The notes beneath the pieces were generated by a model that was not told the origin of the DNA, did no database searches, and worked only from the letters and a program-made list of their open reading frames with translations. From positions 2,924,464-2,988,463 of the forward strand of contig CP070761.1 in assembly GCA_020348985.1 (NCBI GenBank): a stretch of 64,000 bases of DNA. Reading direction: 5' to 3'. Positions within the stretch are counted from its first letter, which is position 1. The number at the start of each line of letters is the position of its first letter. The stretch is from Candidatus Thorarchaeota archaeon (GTDB taxonomy: Archaea; Asgardarchaeota; Thorarchaeia; Thorarchaeales; Thorarchaeaceae). Made by a program: the position numbers and the translations under genes. This document shows positions 17,004-26,639 of this stretch, one piece after another.

Positions 17004-18299
17004 ATGCTCGAGAAGATTCTCACTGATAGGTTCAGGAAGCTTGTTAGAGCAGTTCTTACCGACGTAAGGAATCAACAAGATCTCAGAGACGAGAAGGAGT
17101 TTGCAAAGGATGAAGAAAGAATAAAGAACGAGCTCCTTGACGATATTGTTCCCTGCCCTGCCAATGAAGTGCTTGATGAGGACTTCACAGTAGCTGCCGT
17201 AGATGGGTCCGGAACCGAGAACTTTGGTATTCTGGACGATGTTCGTCTGCATCTAGTGAGCACATCTGTTGTAGTACTGCAAAGCAACACGCGTAGGGGC
17301 ACTCTGTTTGAGCCAATGGATCGCGCCCAACTGGAGTCTGAGCTGAATCAGGAGCAGCCACATCTTGACATGCATTGGCATTCCGGAGTACGGAATGATG
17401 CGAGAGACAAGCTGGCAGCATCGCTTTCCGACATCTACCCTAACAAGTCAGTGACAGACCTCATTGTGCACTTCTTCCAAGACTATCTAGGCCCACATGT
17501 ATCCAGCTTCTCAGACATCGACTCTACTGATTACGCCAAGCACAAGTCCAAGCTAGAGTCGATTCAGGGGCTCATTTCTCGAGCAGGCTTTCTGACAAAT
17601 ACAGCTGTTCACGATGAGCTTAGAAGGGTGTCTGAGTACGCAGCAGCCCGCACTGTACTGATAAGTGAAATACGACCGAAGTATATTCTGCTAGACGGTG
17701 CACTGAGTGTGTTCATGCATTTTGTACTAAAGTATCCTTCAATGCCTAGCGGATTCATGTTGAGAGAGCTGTGCAGCCTTTCTCGAGAGCGCAACGTGAT
17801 TCTGTGCGCAGTAAGCAAGAATCACACTATTCCTTTTGCCCATCGAATAGCCAAAATGGCTGAAGAGAAGTTTGGGACTGGTTCGAAGTGGTTCTGCCTT
17901 CTACCCTCTCAGAAGGATCCCGGTGGAGGACTTCATATCTATAGTGACAGAACATACATCCCGCCTCGTTTGGCTGTTCCTTATCTCTTCAGCTTCAGTG
18001 AAGACAATCGCCCGTCCAGAATCGACTTCGATCGAGTGTGGTGGAAAAAGAACATCTTCGTGCGCGATGATCCGGCGAAAACCCGCGAAAAAGAAAAGGC
18101 GCTGTTCCAAGAGATAGAATTCATGTCCCGGGATGCACGATGGTATGGATACCCCGTTGCTCTTGCCTTGGCACACGAAGAATGCAAGCTCAGCTACGAA
18201 GATCTTAGAATGGCCAGGGAAGTCTTTGCAGATGTACTTCATGAGCTTGGCGCAGACGTAAGACGATCAACGCCAATGAGAGAGGATTATGGACTATGA
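17004..18299 (+). CDS. nurA: DNA repair nuclease NurA
   Basis: A 431-residue NurA nuclease, the 5'-3' exo/endonuclease that works with the HerA translocase in DNA end resection. The catalytic AAVDGSG motif (first metal-binding Asp) lies near residue 68, and a second acidic site is in KYILLDGALS. C-terminal features include CAVSKNHTIPFAHR and FSFSEDNRPSRIDFDRVWW, seen in NurA. I prefer the ATG at 17004 because it follows a gaggg site by 5 bp; a start at 16956 would add 16 residues. HerA follows 22 bp downstream and Mre11 and Rad50 come next, the classic archaeal order. Confidence 0.9.
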   Translation: MLEKILTDRFRKLVRAVLTDVRNQQDLRDEKEFAKDEERIKNELLDDIVPCPANEVLDEDFTVAAVDGSGTENFGILDDVRLHLVSTSVVVLQSNTRRGTLFEPMDRAQLESELNQEQPHLDMHWHSGVRNDARDKLAASLSDIYPNKSVTDLIVHFFQDYLGPHVSSFSDIDSTDYAKHKSKLESIQGLISRAGFLTNTAVHDELRRVSEYAAARTVLISEIRPKYILLDGALSVFMHFVLKYPSMPSGFMLRELCSLSRERNVILCAVSKNHTIPFAHRIAKMAEEKFGTGSKWFCLLPSQKDPGGGLHIYSDRTYIPPRLAVPYLFSFSEDNRPSRIDFDRVWWKKNIFVRDDPAKTREKEKALFQEIEFMSRDARWYGYPVALALAHEECKLSYEDLRMAREVFADVLHELGADVRRSTPMREDYGL

Positions 18300-18320
18300 T
18301 ACGATTGGGAGGTTGATGAA

Positions 18321-20090
18321 TTGAAGCTAGACAAAAACGCCCTTGGAACGCCATATGGAAGGGTGGGAGTTGGCAACCAGACGAATCTCGAGATAATCGG
18401 AAACAACAGCGATGTGAGTGTTGGCGAGATATTCATGATATACTCAAGTAGGGATGGGCACGAACGAGTCTTCTTCTTCCGAGTATTAGGTCTCCAGAAC
18501 TACCTACGACGAGTTGATGATGTCTCAGAGATAGCGGGCACCCTTATGGTTGAAGGTGAGTCGTATTTATCCGGAATCGAGCGTAACATGCTTCTCTCAC
18601 TAGACGGGAGAATGCTCGGTTACGCAGAACAGGAACGTGGGAAATGGGTCTTCAGATCCCCCCGAAGGTTGCCAGACCATCTTGCGTTTGTCTATAGGCC
18701 TCTTCCAGGAACATCTGACGAGACCGTAAACCTGATGCTCTCCTCACAGATTGACGGTGAGGTTTTCGTGGGTGATTTGCAGGTCGGCGAAGCAACACTT
18801 GATGTTCCAGTCATGATTCCCGCAGAATTCCTACCAATGCATGTGGGCATCTTTGGCTCTACGGGGGCTGGAAAAAGTAATCTCATGATGGTGCTGATCA
18901 AATCTTTCATAGATCACAATCTGGGAGCGAGCCAGAGTAAGGTAGATTCGAAGCCAAGAATGTCGGCATTCTGCATTGACCCCCATGATGAATTTGCCAA
19001 AGGCGTTGACGACCACGGAATACAGAGTGTTGTTGATGCCATGGACCAACAGACACGAAGCGATGTCATAGGCGACTTCTACTACTTGACCACCCATCTT
19101 CGGGCAACACCTCGTGAGGTCAAGAGATATGCTAGAGAAATCAATGTACTCTGGAATGAAATCCAGCCAAGGGATCTGTACTCTATCATGGAGTTCACCC
19201 CTCAAGGCCAGCTCCTCATTGATTCAGTATATTCCCGAGTCCATGAAGGCTGGATTGACCATCTTTTGAAGATGGACGAGGACTCTGAAGCAAAAGCTGG
19301 AGCTCAGAAAGGCACTCTGCGTGCAGTACAGCGACGTCTTAGGTTTCTGGAACGGTCCTCCATTTTCAATGATAGTGGCACATCAATTCTGGATGATGTC
19401 TTTGAGGCAGCAGAGACCGGTCGGATACTTGTTGTCAACACCAGCTTGATGAGTGACAGAGAGCAGTTCCTCTTGACAACGGTTGTAGCACGTACATTGT
19501 TTGACCTGAGACGAGCGGCCAAGAGCAGCGGGAATCTTGGCGACTTTGAACGACAAGGTGAGATGCGTCTACCAAGACCCTTCTTTCAGCGTGTCAAGAA
19601 CAAGGCACGAGCATACTATGGGAAAGGTGGAACGACCAATCAGACTGAAATCCGTGATCTCAAGATGCTTCCCGTGATCCAGATTACTGTAGAGGAAGCG
19701 CCATCGATATTGAATCCCGAACTCATGCGTGGGAGATCTGTCTTCAAGGACATCTCTCGTCAAGGTCGCAAGTTCAACATCGGATTGCTGGTCGTGAGTC
19801 AGCAGGTGAGCGTGTTGGACAACGTCATCCTCAGTCAGATGAACACGGAAATCAACCTTCGACTAGGCAATGAAAAAGAAATCAAAGCCTGCATTGAAAA
19901 CGCTAGTGTAAACATCGCAGGATTTGAGGGGGAGTTTCGCGTTATGGCAAGAGGTGAGGCGCTGCTAACGGCTTCGTACAGAGAGCTTCCGCTCCCAGTT
20001 AAGATTCCACTGTTTGACACAGTCTTTGAACGGGACAAGAGTCTATACAAGGCAAAGGGAACGAAGAAGAAGGAAACCCATCATCTTTGA
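18321..20090 (+). CDS. herA: HerA helicase/translocase
   Basis: A 589-residue HerA-type ATPase of the FtsK-HerA superfamily. An N-terminal beta-barrel HAS-like domain (GRVGVGNQTNLEIIG...) is followed by Walker A GSTGAGKSN near residue 178 and a Walker B region AFCIDPHDEF. Later blocks are ILVVNTSLMSD and the glutamine-containing LLVVSQQVSVLDNVILSQMNTEI sensor segment, with catalytic Arg-rich ISRQGRKFN before it. A hexameric ring pumps DNA to NurA during resection. The start is TTG at 18321, with a ggagg site 8 bp upstream. Mre11 follows after 4 bp. Confidence 0.93.
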   Translation: MKLDKNALGTPYGRVGVGNQTNLEIIGNNSDVSVGEIFMIYSSRDGHERVFFFRVLGLQNYLRRVDDVSEIAGTLMVEGESYLSGIERNMLLSLDGRMLGYAEQERGKWVFRSPRRLPDHLAFVYRPLPGTSDETVNLMLSSQIDGEVFVGDLQVGEATLDVPVMIPAEFLPMHVGIFGSTGAGKSNLMMVLIKSFIDHNLGASQSKVDSKPRMSAFCIDPHDEFAKGVDDHGIQSVVDAMDQQTRSDVIGDFYYLTTHLRATPREVKRYAREINVLWNEIQPRDLYSIMEFTPQGQLLIDSVYSRVHEGWIDHLLKMDEDSEAKAGAQKGTLRAVQRRLRFLERSSIFNDSGTSILDDVFEAAETGRILVVNTSLMSDREQFLLTTVVARTLFDLRRAAKSSGNLGDFERQGEMRLPRPFFQRVKNKARAYYGKGGTTNQTEIRDLKMLPVIQITVEEAPSILNPELMRGRSVFKDISRQGRKFNIGLLVVSQQVSVLDNVILSQMNTEINLRLGNEKEIKACIENASVNIAGFEGEFRVMARGEALLTASYRELPLPVKIPLFDTVFERDKSLYKAKGTKKKETHHL

Positions 20091-20094
20091 GTGA

Positions 20095-21411
20095 ATGAAT
20101 ATGACGGTTCGAATTGCTCACATTTCAGACACACACCTCGGAACGAGGTTCCGGTCAGGCATCAAACAGAATGTCTGGGCCGAAGAGATGAGAATCCGTC
20201 TGCTAGAGAATGACTTCTATGAACGATTCGAAGAAGTGTTCCAGAGAATCGCCAATGCCGACCCTCCTGTTAAACTGGTCATTCACTCGGGAGACTTGTA
20301 TGATACGCCGACTCCCAACAACCCAATCCAGCCGCCAGTCGTTGCACGTGAAGTTGCAATCTCAGTCTTGAACGAGTTCATCGAAAAAACAGGCATTCCC
20401 GTTCTTGCCATTGAAGGGAACCATGGTCTCTACAGAACACTGAAGGTATCATTACTTGACTCGCTTAGCCTAGCTGTAGAGGGTTTAGATGTCTTCACAC
20501 AGGTTGATCTAATCAACGCGCTTCGAGATGACAAGCCGCTGAAGAAGAGCTATGATGACCTCGAAGTCTTCTGCTTCCCATTCATAGATCATGCTGTTCT
20601 GGAAGCCACTGACAAGCTTGCTGATTTCAATGAATGGATCACTACTCAGCAAACGCCTCGAAGTGATGTTCCATCCATTGGTGTTGCACATGGAATGAGT
20701 CAGGACAAGTCATTATACTCCGCCATTCTAAGCATGGGATACGACTACGTTGCACTTGGGCATGACCACATTCAGCAGAAACAATCTGCAAGAGCGTGGT
20801 ACTCCGGTTCAATTGAGCGATGGAGGTTCGATGAAGCTAATCACAAAAAAGGGTACTTGATCGTTGAAGTTGCGCCTGGAAAGCAGCCTAAGGTTACCCC
20901 CACGCTTTTTGAGTTCAGTAGGCCTGTCTTCGATGAAGATATCAGTATTGAGCCTGATGACACGGTGGAATCGGTAATCGCAACTGTTGAATCGTGGCTG
21001 CAAGACAAGGGTTTGGTCGCTAAGTGGAACCCTGCAACAGCTGCTCGAGTTCGACTTACGTTCCAAGGAGAGTCCCCTCGATTAAGTGGACTCGATCTGA
21101 ACAGCGCAATGGAACTATTCAGAGCTGAGGTTCTTCGCGATGAATCTCGTTACAATGTGGTCCAGCTAGTTTGGCCACCCAAGAGATCAGTCATCGACCA
21201 TGACTCAGCAGCCTACCCCGAGATTGTGTCCGAGTATCTCATCGAAGATCCTGAGCAAGACTTCAGGAGCTATCTGGAATCCGAGGAGCTGCCTGAAGAA
21301 TATGATTCAGAGAAGCTGATTTCGATAGCTGTAAAGGCACTACAGTTTGCGGTCTCAGGAAAGGGAGAGAAGCTCACACCTGAGCTAGTATTTGAGGAGG
21401 AGAAGACTTGA
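20095..21411 (+). CDS. mre11: Mre11 nuclease
   Basis: A 438-residue Mre11 with all five phosphoesterase motifs: HISDTHLG at the N-terminus, HSGDLYD, EGNHG, VAHGMS and GHDHIQ. It is the manganese-dependent 3'-5' exo/endonuclease of the Mre11-Rad50 complex that opens DNA double-strand breaks. ATG 20095 or ATG 20101 are both possible starts. The C-terminal region (FRSYLESEELPEEYDSEKLI) fits the Rad50-binding helix-loop segment. Its stop overlaps the rad50 start by four bases (TTGA), implying coupled translation. Confidence 0.95.
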   Translation: MNMTVRIAHISDTHLGTRFRSGIKQNVWAEEMRIRLLENDFYERFEEVFQRIANADPPVKLVIHSGDLYDTPTPNNPIQPPVVAREVAISVLNEFIEKTGIPVLAIEGNHGLYRTLKVSLLDSLSLAVEGLDVFTQVDLINALRDDKPLKKSYDDLEVFCFPFIDHAVLEATDKLADFNEWITTQQTPRSDVPSIGVAHGMSQDKSLYSAILSMGYDYVALGHDHIQQKQSARAWYSGSIERWRFDEANHKKGYLIVEVAPGKQPKVTPTLFEFSRPVFDEDISIEPDDTVESVIATVESWLQDKGLVAKWNPATAARVRLTFQGESPRLSGLDLNSAMELFRAEVLRDESRYNVVQLVWPPKRSVIDHDSAAYPEIVSEYLIEDPEQDFRSYLESEELPEEYDSEKLISIAVKALQFAVSGKGEKLTPELVFEEEKT

Positions 21412-23507
21412 GGTTGCTCAGCATCGAGTTAAGGAATTTCAAACCTTTCAGACACCTCAGGCTTCCTGAAGACGAAGACGCCGTTCTCCCTGAAGGTCTG
21501 ATAATAATCAGGGGCGCGAACTCAACTGGCAAGTCTTCTCTGTTTGATGCAATTCTCTGGTGTCTATGGGGCTCTGATGCTGTTCTAGCCACCAATGACG
21601 AACTCGTCAACTTCTCATCCACACATTGTTGGGTAGACCTAGTGATTGAAGTTGATGGCACGCGATACAGGTTGAAGCGCGAATTCAGTAGGGCGGACGG
21701 AATGTCAGTACTACTCTCTGTGGAGAAGGAGAACGGATGGCAAAGAATCGCTCACAAGATTTCGGACGTTAGTAGCAAGATTCGGGAAATCCTGAACCTT
21801 GATTTGAAACAAGCTCTAGACACACTCCTTGTCAGACAGGGCGAAGTGGCTAGAATAGCAAATGCGAAGCCCACAGAATTGCGCAAGCTTCTGGGCGAAG
21901 TCTACAACATAGAACTAGTCAGGCAGATGGGGTCCCAGCTCGAGAATCTAGAATCAGAGCTTGACATCAAGATTGGTGTCCTCAATGGTCAGTATGTTCC
22001 TCCTGGTTACATTGAGGATGAAATCAAACAGATCAGACAAAACGTCGAATCGTTTGAAGACTCCCAAAAAGAGATTGAAGGAAGAGTAGCACAACAAGAA
22101 GATAATCTGAAGGGTCTTCCAACCGAAGACTCGATTGAGGAGCTTCTGGAAAATCAACGTGAGATTGACCAAAGGAGGACAACATACGAAGCGACAATGG
22201 TTGACAGGGATCAGTTTCTAACGGATGCAGGGGTCGCAGAAGCAGATGAACGGGTAGTAGCCAAGAAGCTGGATCTCTTGCGCAAAGAGCTTGTTCGAAA
22301 CAAAGAGGAACATGAGACTACTCTCGCAAACATAAGCAACATCGACAAAGAGATTGGAAGCATTTCTGGAACGGAAGATGATCTTCGTAAGAAAATTGAA
22401 ACCCTCGAAACCGTTGACGTCAAAGGTGACTCTCCTGCAGAGTGCCCGACTTGTGCAAAACCTCTAACTCTGGAGCATCGTGACGAGATTCTAGTCGAGT
22501 ATCGTGCAACGATTGCAGAAGGCAAGAGAAAGTCGAAAGAACTTGCTGAGGAACGGCGAGAACTTGTTGAGTCGAAAGAGAAGAATGAGACGCGAATCCG
22601 TGACATCGAATCCGCGATGGACGCATTGGATAGACTCGCTGCAAAGCAAAAAGATGTAGTTGACAGAAGGAATGCGCTAGAAGAGTCTGAAGAGAAACTG
22701 AAATCGGCTCTCTCCGATCTTGGCATAAAGGACATTGAGAAGCTCCTTTCTAAGCATTCTGCTCGTACACTATCCGAATTGTATAGTCTCGCAACTCAAT
22801 TGACCTCCGACCTCGAATCTCTGAATAGGGAGCGCGAATCGATTCAGAAGCAAATAGAGACCCAAACACAAACCATAGAGCGGAAGACAAGAGATATTGC
22901 AAGGATGAAGGAAATAGCTGCAGAGCGTGATAACCTCAAGTCCCTTCTCAATCACACAAAACATGTTCGTCTGAAGCTTGTCAGCGGGTTTGTGGCGGAC
23001 TACGTGGTCCAGAAGAGGTTGATTGGGATCATCAGAGGGGCAACTAATCCCTATATTCGATCTTTCACAAACGGCCAATACACCAATATCGACTTTATAG
23101 CAAAAGCGGGCAAAGGTCGTGGGGGTGCTGGCTTGGTCCTGGAGGTTCGTGACGAGCGAGACGTGGCGAAGAAGAAGTCATCACAATTGAGCTTTGGAGA
23201 TAGGACAGCTATAAGCTTGGGACTCAGACTAGGAATAAGCAAGACGATGAGCAGTATACGTCCTATGAAGGACAGCCCTGCAATCTCACCAAGAATTCGC
23301 TGTGTGATGCTCGATGAACCGTTGGCGGGTTTGGACCAAACTCGCCGCTCAGAAGTCGTGCGAAGTCTAGTCGATGACCTTTCTTTCAAACAGATATTCC
23401 TAATCACTCACACTGATGTTCAAGAATGGCAGGGCGTGTCTATGATTGACGTAAGAAGTGAAGGTACTGCCAGTGTGGCAGTACTCAGGGAAGGGTCTGA
23501 AGGCTAA
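21408..23507 (+). CDS. rad50: Rad50 ATPase
   Basis: A 699-residue SMC-like ATPase and partner of Mre11. Walker A is GANSTGKSS near residue 37; the coiled coil runs from about 150 to 560 and is broken by the zinc-hook CPTC (Cys346, Cys349), which dimerises two Rad50 molecules. The signature motif LSFGDRTAISLG and Walker B MLDEPLAGLD complete the C-terminal lobe, with a D-loop and a LITHTD switch. It is shorter than most archaeal Rad50 proteins (about 850-900), mainly through shorter coiled-coil arms. The TTG start at 21408 overlaps the mre11 stop. It is the last gene of the operon. Confidence 0.94.
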   Translation: MRLLSIELRNFKPFRHLRLPEDEDAVLPEGLIIIRGANSTGKSSLFDAILWCLWGSDAVLATNDELVNFSSTHCWVDLVIEVDGTRYRLKREFSRADGMSVLLSVEKENGWQRIAHKISDVSSKIREILNLDLKQALDTLLVRQGEVARIANAKPTELRKLLGEVYNIELVRQMGSQLENLESELDIKIGVLNGQYVPPGYIEDEIKQIRQNVESFEDSQKEIEGRVAQQEDNLKGLPTEDSIEELLENQREIDQRRTTYEATMVDRDQFLTDAGVAEADERVVAKKLDLLRKELVRNKEEHETTLANISNIDKEIGSISGTEDDLRKKIETLETVDVKGDSPAECPTCAKPLTLEHRDEILVEYRATIAEGKRKSKELAEERRELVESKEKNETRIRDIESAMDALDRLAAKQKDVVDRRNALEESEEKLKSALSDLGIKDIEKLLSKHSARTLSELYSLATQLTSDLESLNRERESIQKQIETQTQTIERKTRDIARMKEIAAERDNLKSLLNHTKHVRLKLVSGFVADYVVQKRLIGIIRGATNPYIRSFTNGQYTNIDFIAKAGKGRGGAGLVLEVRDERDVAKKKSSQLSFGDRTAISLGLRLGISKTMSSIRPMKDSPAISPRIRCVMLDEPLAGLDQTRRSEVVRSLVDDLSFKQIFLITHTDVQEWQGVSMIDVRSEGTASVAVLREGSEG

Positions 23508-23562
23508 GACTGATCACTCTCTGAGCAAATGATTAATCAGATGGGTTACAGGTTTCTGAAGT

Positions 23563-25107
23563 ATGAGCTGGAAATCCAGAATCCTTAGCCACCTGCCTCT
23601 AATTGTGATATTGATTGCAGGTCTAGTGGTTTGGATTCAAGTCTTTCAGATTGCGGCTGAAGATTATCTTGCAGAGGGTTCTTGGAACAGCATGCATGCA
23701 TGGCTAGGAGGCGCGGGGCGCGTAGGTGTAGATGTCGGTCAATTCGATTTCTTTGGATTGACAATACCATTCCAGTTCGAAGGCTACTCGGACTACAGCT
23801 ACTTCTACAAGCACTGGGGAAACAACGTCCTGAACGGGCTTCTTCCATATTCCCCAGAATTTGGTTATCTTGAGATAGATGGGATTGTAAACGAGAACGG
23901 TGTATATTTCTTCCCGCCACTGTACGCGATTCTTTGCGCCTTTGGTGTATTGTTAGAACCAAATATCGGAATAGGAATAATCCTATCTTCATTCGGATTC
24001 GTCACAGTCCTCCCTGTTTACGGAATTGCCACGGAACTGTCGAATAACAGGCGTGTTGGAGAGATAGCGGCTCTAACTTACCTGTTTAACCCCAACGTGT
24101 TATACCACGTCACTTTCCTCTGGATGAATACTCCGCCATTCATTTTCTTCTTCTTTTCGGGATTCTATATGCTCATCACTGGACGACGTCATGCTGGTAC
24201 CCTTCTGATTGTGATGGCAGCACTTTTCAAGCAGACCGCATGGTTTCTTGGCATTCCGCTAGTTGTACATCTGCTCATCCGAAAGAGGAATTCGAACGGT
24301 GAGTCATCAGAGAAGAAGAACCTGATTGATTCGCTTGCAAGTACTATGGACTTCAAGGCATTTGCGACCAGCGTTGTCGTTGTGTTGATCTTTGGGCTTG
24401 CAGTTCTCTTGCCCTTCCTTCTCGCCCAGCCTGATACGATGCTGTCCTACATGTCACTGGCTGCAGGTGGATTTCCCTTGGAATCGTTCACAGATCCGCC
24501 CGGGTATGGAAGTCCCATGAGATTTCAAGTATTGCCTGTTGTCTTGGGATTCCCCGACGCTGCACAGTTCCTTGACGGCCTTGTCTATTATGGGATTCTT
24601 CTGTGGTTCGGTGTTACTCTTCTTGGTGGCTACCTCTTCTTTGAACCAAAAATGGATACAAACCGTAATCACTACTTTCGGAGACTCTTGTTTGTAACCA
24701 TGCTAATGATGTTCTGGGTTCACCTCATGGGTCCTCGTGGAGTCTACAAGTACTACTTCACCCTCTTTGCACCATTCTTCTCCATCTTCTCATCACGCGG
24801 CATGGTCGTGGGTCCTGAGGAACGTGTCAAGGCTTCACCCACAATGCTGTTCATTCCAGCTCTGTTCAGTTCTTTGATTCTGATTCCTCCTCGTAACATA
24901 TACTTCGTCTCTGTCATCGCGATATACCTACTGTACATTCTGGCCTCAGTATCAGGTTGGAGAAGGAAGCCATCTCCTGATGCTCCTCCGGAGCCGAGCG
25001 AACTCACTGAGATGTCAGAAACTCCAGACAGCTCGACACCTCTCGAAGACGTTAATACGCAGACTGTTGTTGACAAAGTGGGTACTGGAGACAACTCAAT
25101 GAACTGA
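23563..25107 (+). CDS. GT-C-like multi-pass membrane glycosyltransferase (copy 1)
   Basis: A 514-residue integral membrane protein with roughly ten hydrophobic helices, first at residues 10-30. The early luminal loop has FEGYSDYSYFYKHWGNNVLNGLLPYSP followed by YFFPPLYAILCAFG, a pattern like the acidic-residue / 'G..PY....f.YPPL' motif of GT87/DUF2029 and PIG-M type polyprenol-phosphate-sugar transferases. ALFKQTAWFLGIPL and GPRGVYKYYFTLFAPF are further shared blocks. It would transfer mannose or another sugar from a lipid carrier outside the membrane, a role inferred from the fold. The C-terminus is a hydrophilic Ser/Pro/Glu-rich tail. It is followed after 18 bp by a clear paralogue. Confidence 0.7.
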   Translation: MSWKSRILSHLPLIVILIAGLVVWIQVFQIAAEDYLAEGSWNSMHAWLGGAGRVGVDVGQFDFFGLTIPFQFEGYSDYSYFYKHWGNNVLNGLLPYSPEFGYLEIDGIVNENGVYFFPPLYAILCAFGVLLEPNIGIGIILSSFGFVTVLPVYGIATELSNNRRVGEIAALTYLFNPNVLYHVTFLWMNTPPFIFFFFSGFYMLITGRRHAGTLLIVMAALFKQTAWFLGIPLVVHLLIRKRNSNGESSEKKNLIDSLASTMDFKAFATSVVVVLIFGLAVLLPFLLAQPDTMLSYMSLAAGGFPLESFTDPPGYGSPMRFQVLPVVLGFPDAAQFLDGLVYYGILLWFGVTLLGGYLFFEPKMDTNRNHYFRRLLFVTMLMMFWVHLMGPRGVYKYYFTLFAPFFSIFSSRGMVVGPEERVKASPTMLFIPALFSSLILIPPRNIYFVSVIAIYLLYILASVSGWRRKPSPDAPPEPSELTEMSETPDSSTPLEDVNTQTVVDKVGTGDNSMN

Positions 25108-25125
25108 AACAAGAGAAGAGTATCT

Positions 25126-26616
25126 ATGTCAGGTCTGCTTTCTCCCATTCAACGAATATACAGATATGCTAGGACTCATTGGATGCTCATTCTGGTTCTC
25201 GTTTTGGCAGCCTTCGTGTGGACGTTGATATTCTCGTTCGCTGCTGTTGAATTCGTTTCTGGGACTAGACCTTTCAGAGCAGCCTGGAATGGAGAGGCGG
25301 ATATCATGCTCTTTGGGTACACTTTCGATGTTCATTTCGAGGGTTTTGCGGACCATGATTTCTACTACGTTACCTGGGGAGAGCAATTCCTATCGGGTTA
25401 TATTCCTTATACTGACTTGTTCGACAACCTCATTATTGACACAGTGGAGTGGTACACTCCCTTCTTCTTTCCGCCTTTGTACGTCTATCTCTGCGCTCTC
25501 GGCGTTACTCTTCCATTCGAACCCTCGGGCATAGCCGTTCTGATCTGTTCCTTTGGATACTTGACTGCATTACCAATCTACGGTATCGTCACCTATCTTT
25601 CAGACCGACGCGACATTGGTGCAGTTTCAGCGGCAACGTATCTGTTCAATCCCCTGATTCTGTACCATACGGTGATTCAATGGCTTAACCCCGCCCCCTT
25701 CGTTTTCTTTGCAATGACATCTCTATACTTGTTGATGAGAGGCCATCGGTATCTGGGTCTGCTATCTATGGTAACAGCGGCATTGTTCAAGCAGACTGCA
25801 TTCTTTCTTGCCTTTCCCCTGATCGCCTTTCTAATCAAGCGGCCGCCTGGCTGGAAGGCCCAGAATGAGGAGTCTAACGGAGGAGACAAGAAGAAGAGAA
25901 TACTGCCTAGCGATAGAGTAGATCTTTCTGGTTTCTTCAGGATGATAGTGGTTGCAGGAATATACGCTGGCATTGTTTCGTTTCCGTACATACTCGATCT
26001 GGGAAACTATGCGTTCAATATTTTCCAAAGAGCCGGTTCTACATTCTTGGAGGATTTTGTCACCCCGCCAGCTAACAATGTCCCGATTACCATGGCTGTT
26101 CCATTCATTGTCCTGGGTGCTCCAGAATGGTTCTCTCAAGCTTTGAACGCGTTTTCATTCTATTCCCTAGGTGTTCTGATTGGGATTCTGATATTCTTCA
26201 CCCTGATGCTTTTTGAAGTGAAGGATGACTCCGATCTGCAAGGATACTGGCGACGAATAATGTACTTCACCTTACTGCTCATGCTATGGATTCACATCTG
26301 GTCGCCAAGGGGAGTCTACAAGTACTACTTTGTGGCTTTAGTTCCCTTCTTTTCGATACTTTCTGTTTCTTCGATGTGCTCGAAGTCAAAGGAGAAGATT
26401 GAATTCTCCTTGTTCATGGTAGTCGTCCCTTTCCTCTTCACCATCTTGATCCTATTTCCTCACCGAAACATCTACCTTCTTGGCGTTGTCTTCATACTCC
26501 TTGCCTATGTCATTCAGAAGTCAATAGCCAAGGTTCACCACCGCCTCGGATCGGCATTGGGGGCAGCATTCACTCCATTTCGCACTCGTATCCGGCAGGG
26601 CAAGTCCCTTGACTGA
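25126..26616 (+). CDS. GT-C-like multi-pass membrane glycosyltransferase (copy 2)
   Basis: A 496-residue paralogue of the preceding gene. The same blocks occur in the same order: FEGFADHDFYYVTWGEQFLSG, FFFPPLYVYLCALG, YLFNPLILYH, ALFKQTAFFLAFPL, SPRGVYKYYFVALVPFF and PHRNIYLLGV. It is a multi-pass membrane protein with the large soluble loop near the N-terminus. The tail is short and basic instead of Ser/Pro-rich. The two genes are tandem and probably co-transcribed, so they may act on successive sugars of one glycan or as a heterodimer. Substrates are unknown. Confidence 0.7.
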   Translation: MSGLLSPIQRIYRYARTHWMLILVLVLAAFVWTLIFSFAAVEFVSGTRPFRAAWNGEADIMLFGYTFDVHFEGFADHDFYYVTWGEQFLSGYIPYTDLFDNLIIDTVEWYTPFFFPPLYVYLCALGVTLPFEPSGIAVLICSFGYLTALPIYGIVTYLSDRRDIGAVSAATYLFNPLILYHTVIQWLNPAPFVFFAMTSLYLLMRGHRYLGLLSMVTAALFKQTAFFLAFPLIAFLIKRPPGWKAQNEESNGGDKKKRILPSDRVDLSGFFRMIVVAGIYAGIVSFPYILDLGNYAFNIFQRAGSTFLEDFVTPPANNVPITMAVPFIVLGAPEWFSQALNAFSFYSLGVLIGILIFFTLMLFEVKDDSDLQGYWRRIMYFTLLLMLWIHIWSPRGVYKYYFVALVPFFSILSVSSMCSKSKEKIEFSLFMVVVPFLFTILILFPHRNIYLLGVVFILLAYVIQKSIAKVHHRLGSALGAAFTPFRTRIRQGKSLD

Positions 26617-26639
26617 TTCATTGGTACAAAGAAGAGTGG

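Noticed and set aside
22211..22735. 174-codon Ser-rich minus-strand ORF
   Set aside because: It is antisense to the Rad50 coiled coil, whose Glu/Lys codons read as Ser/Phe in reverse.
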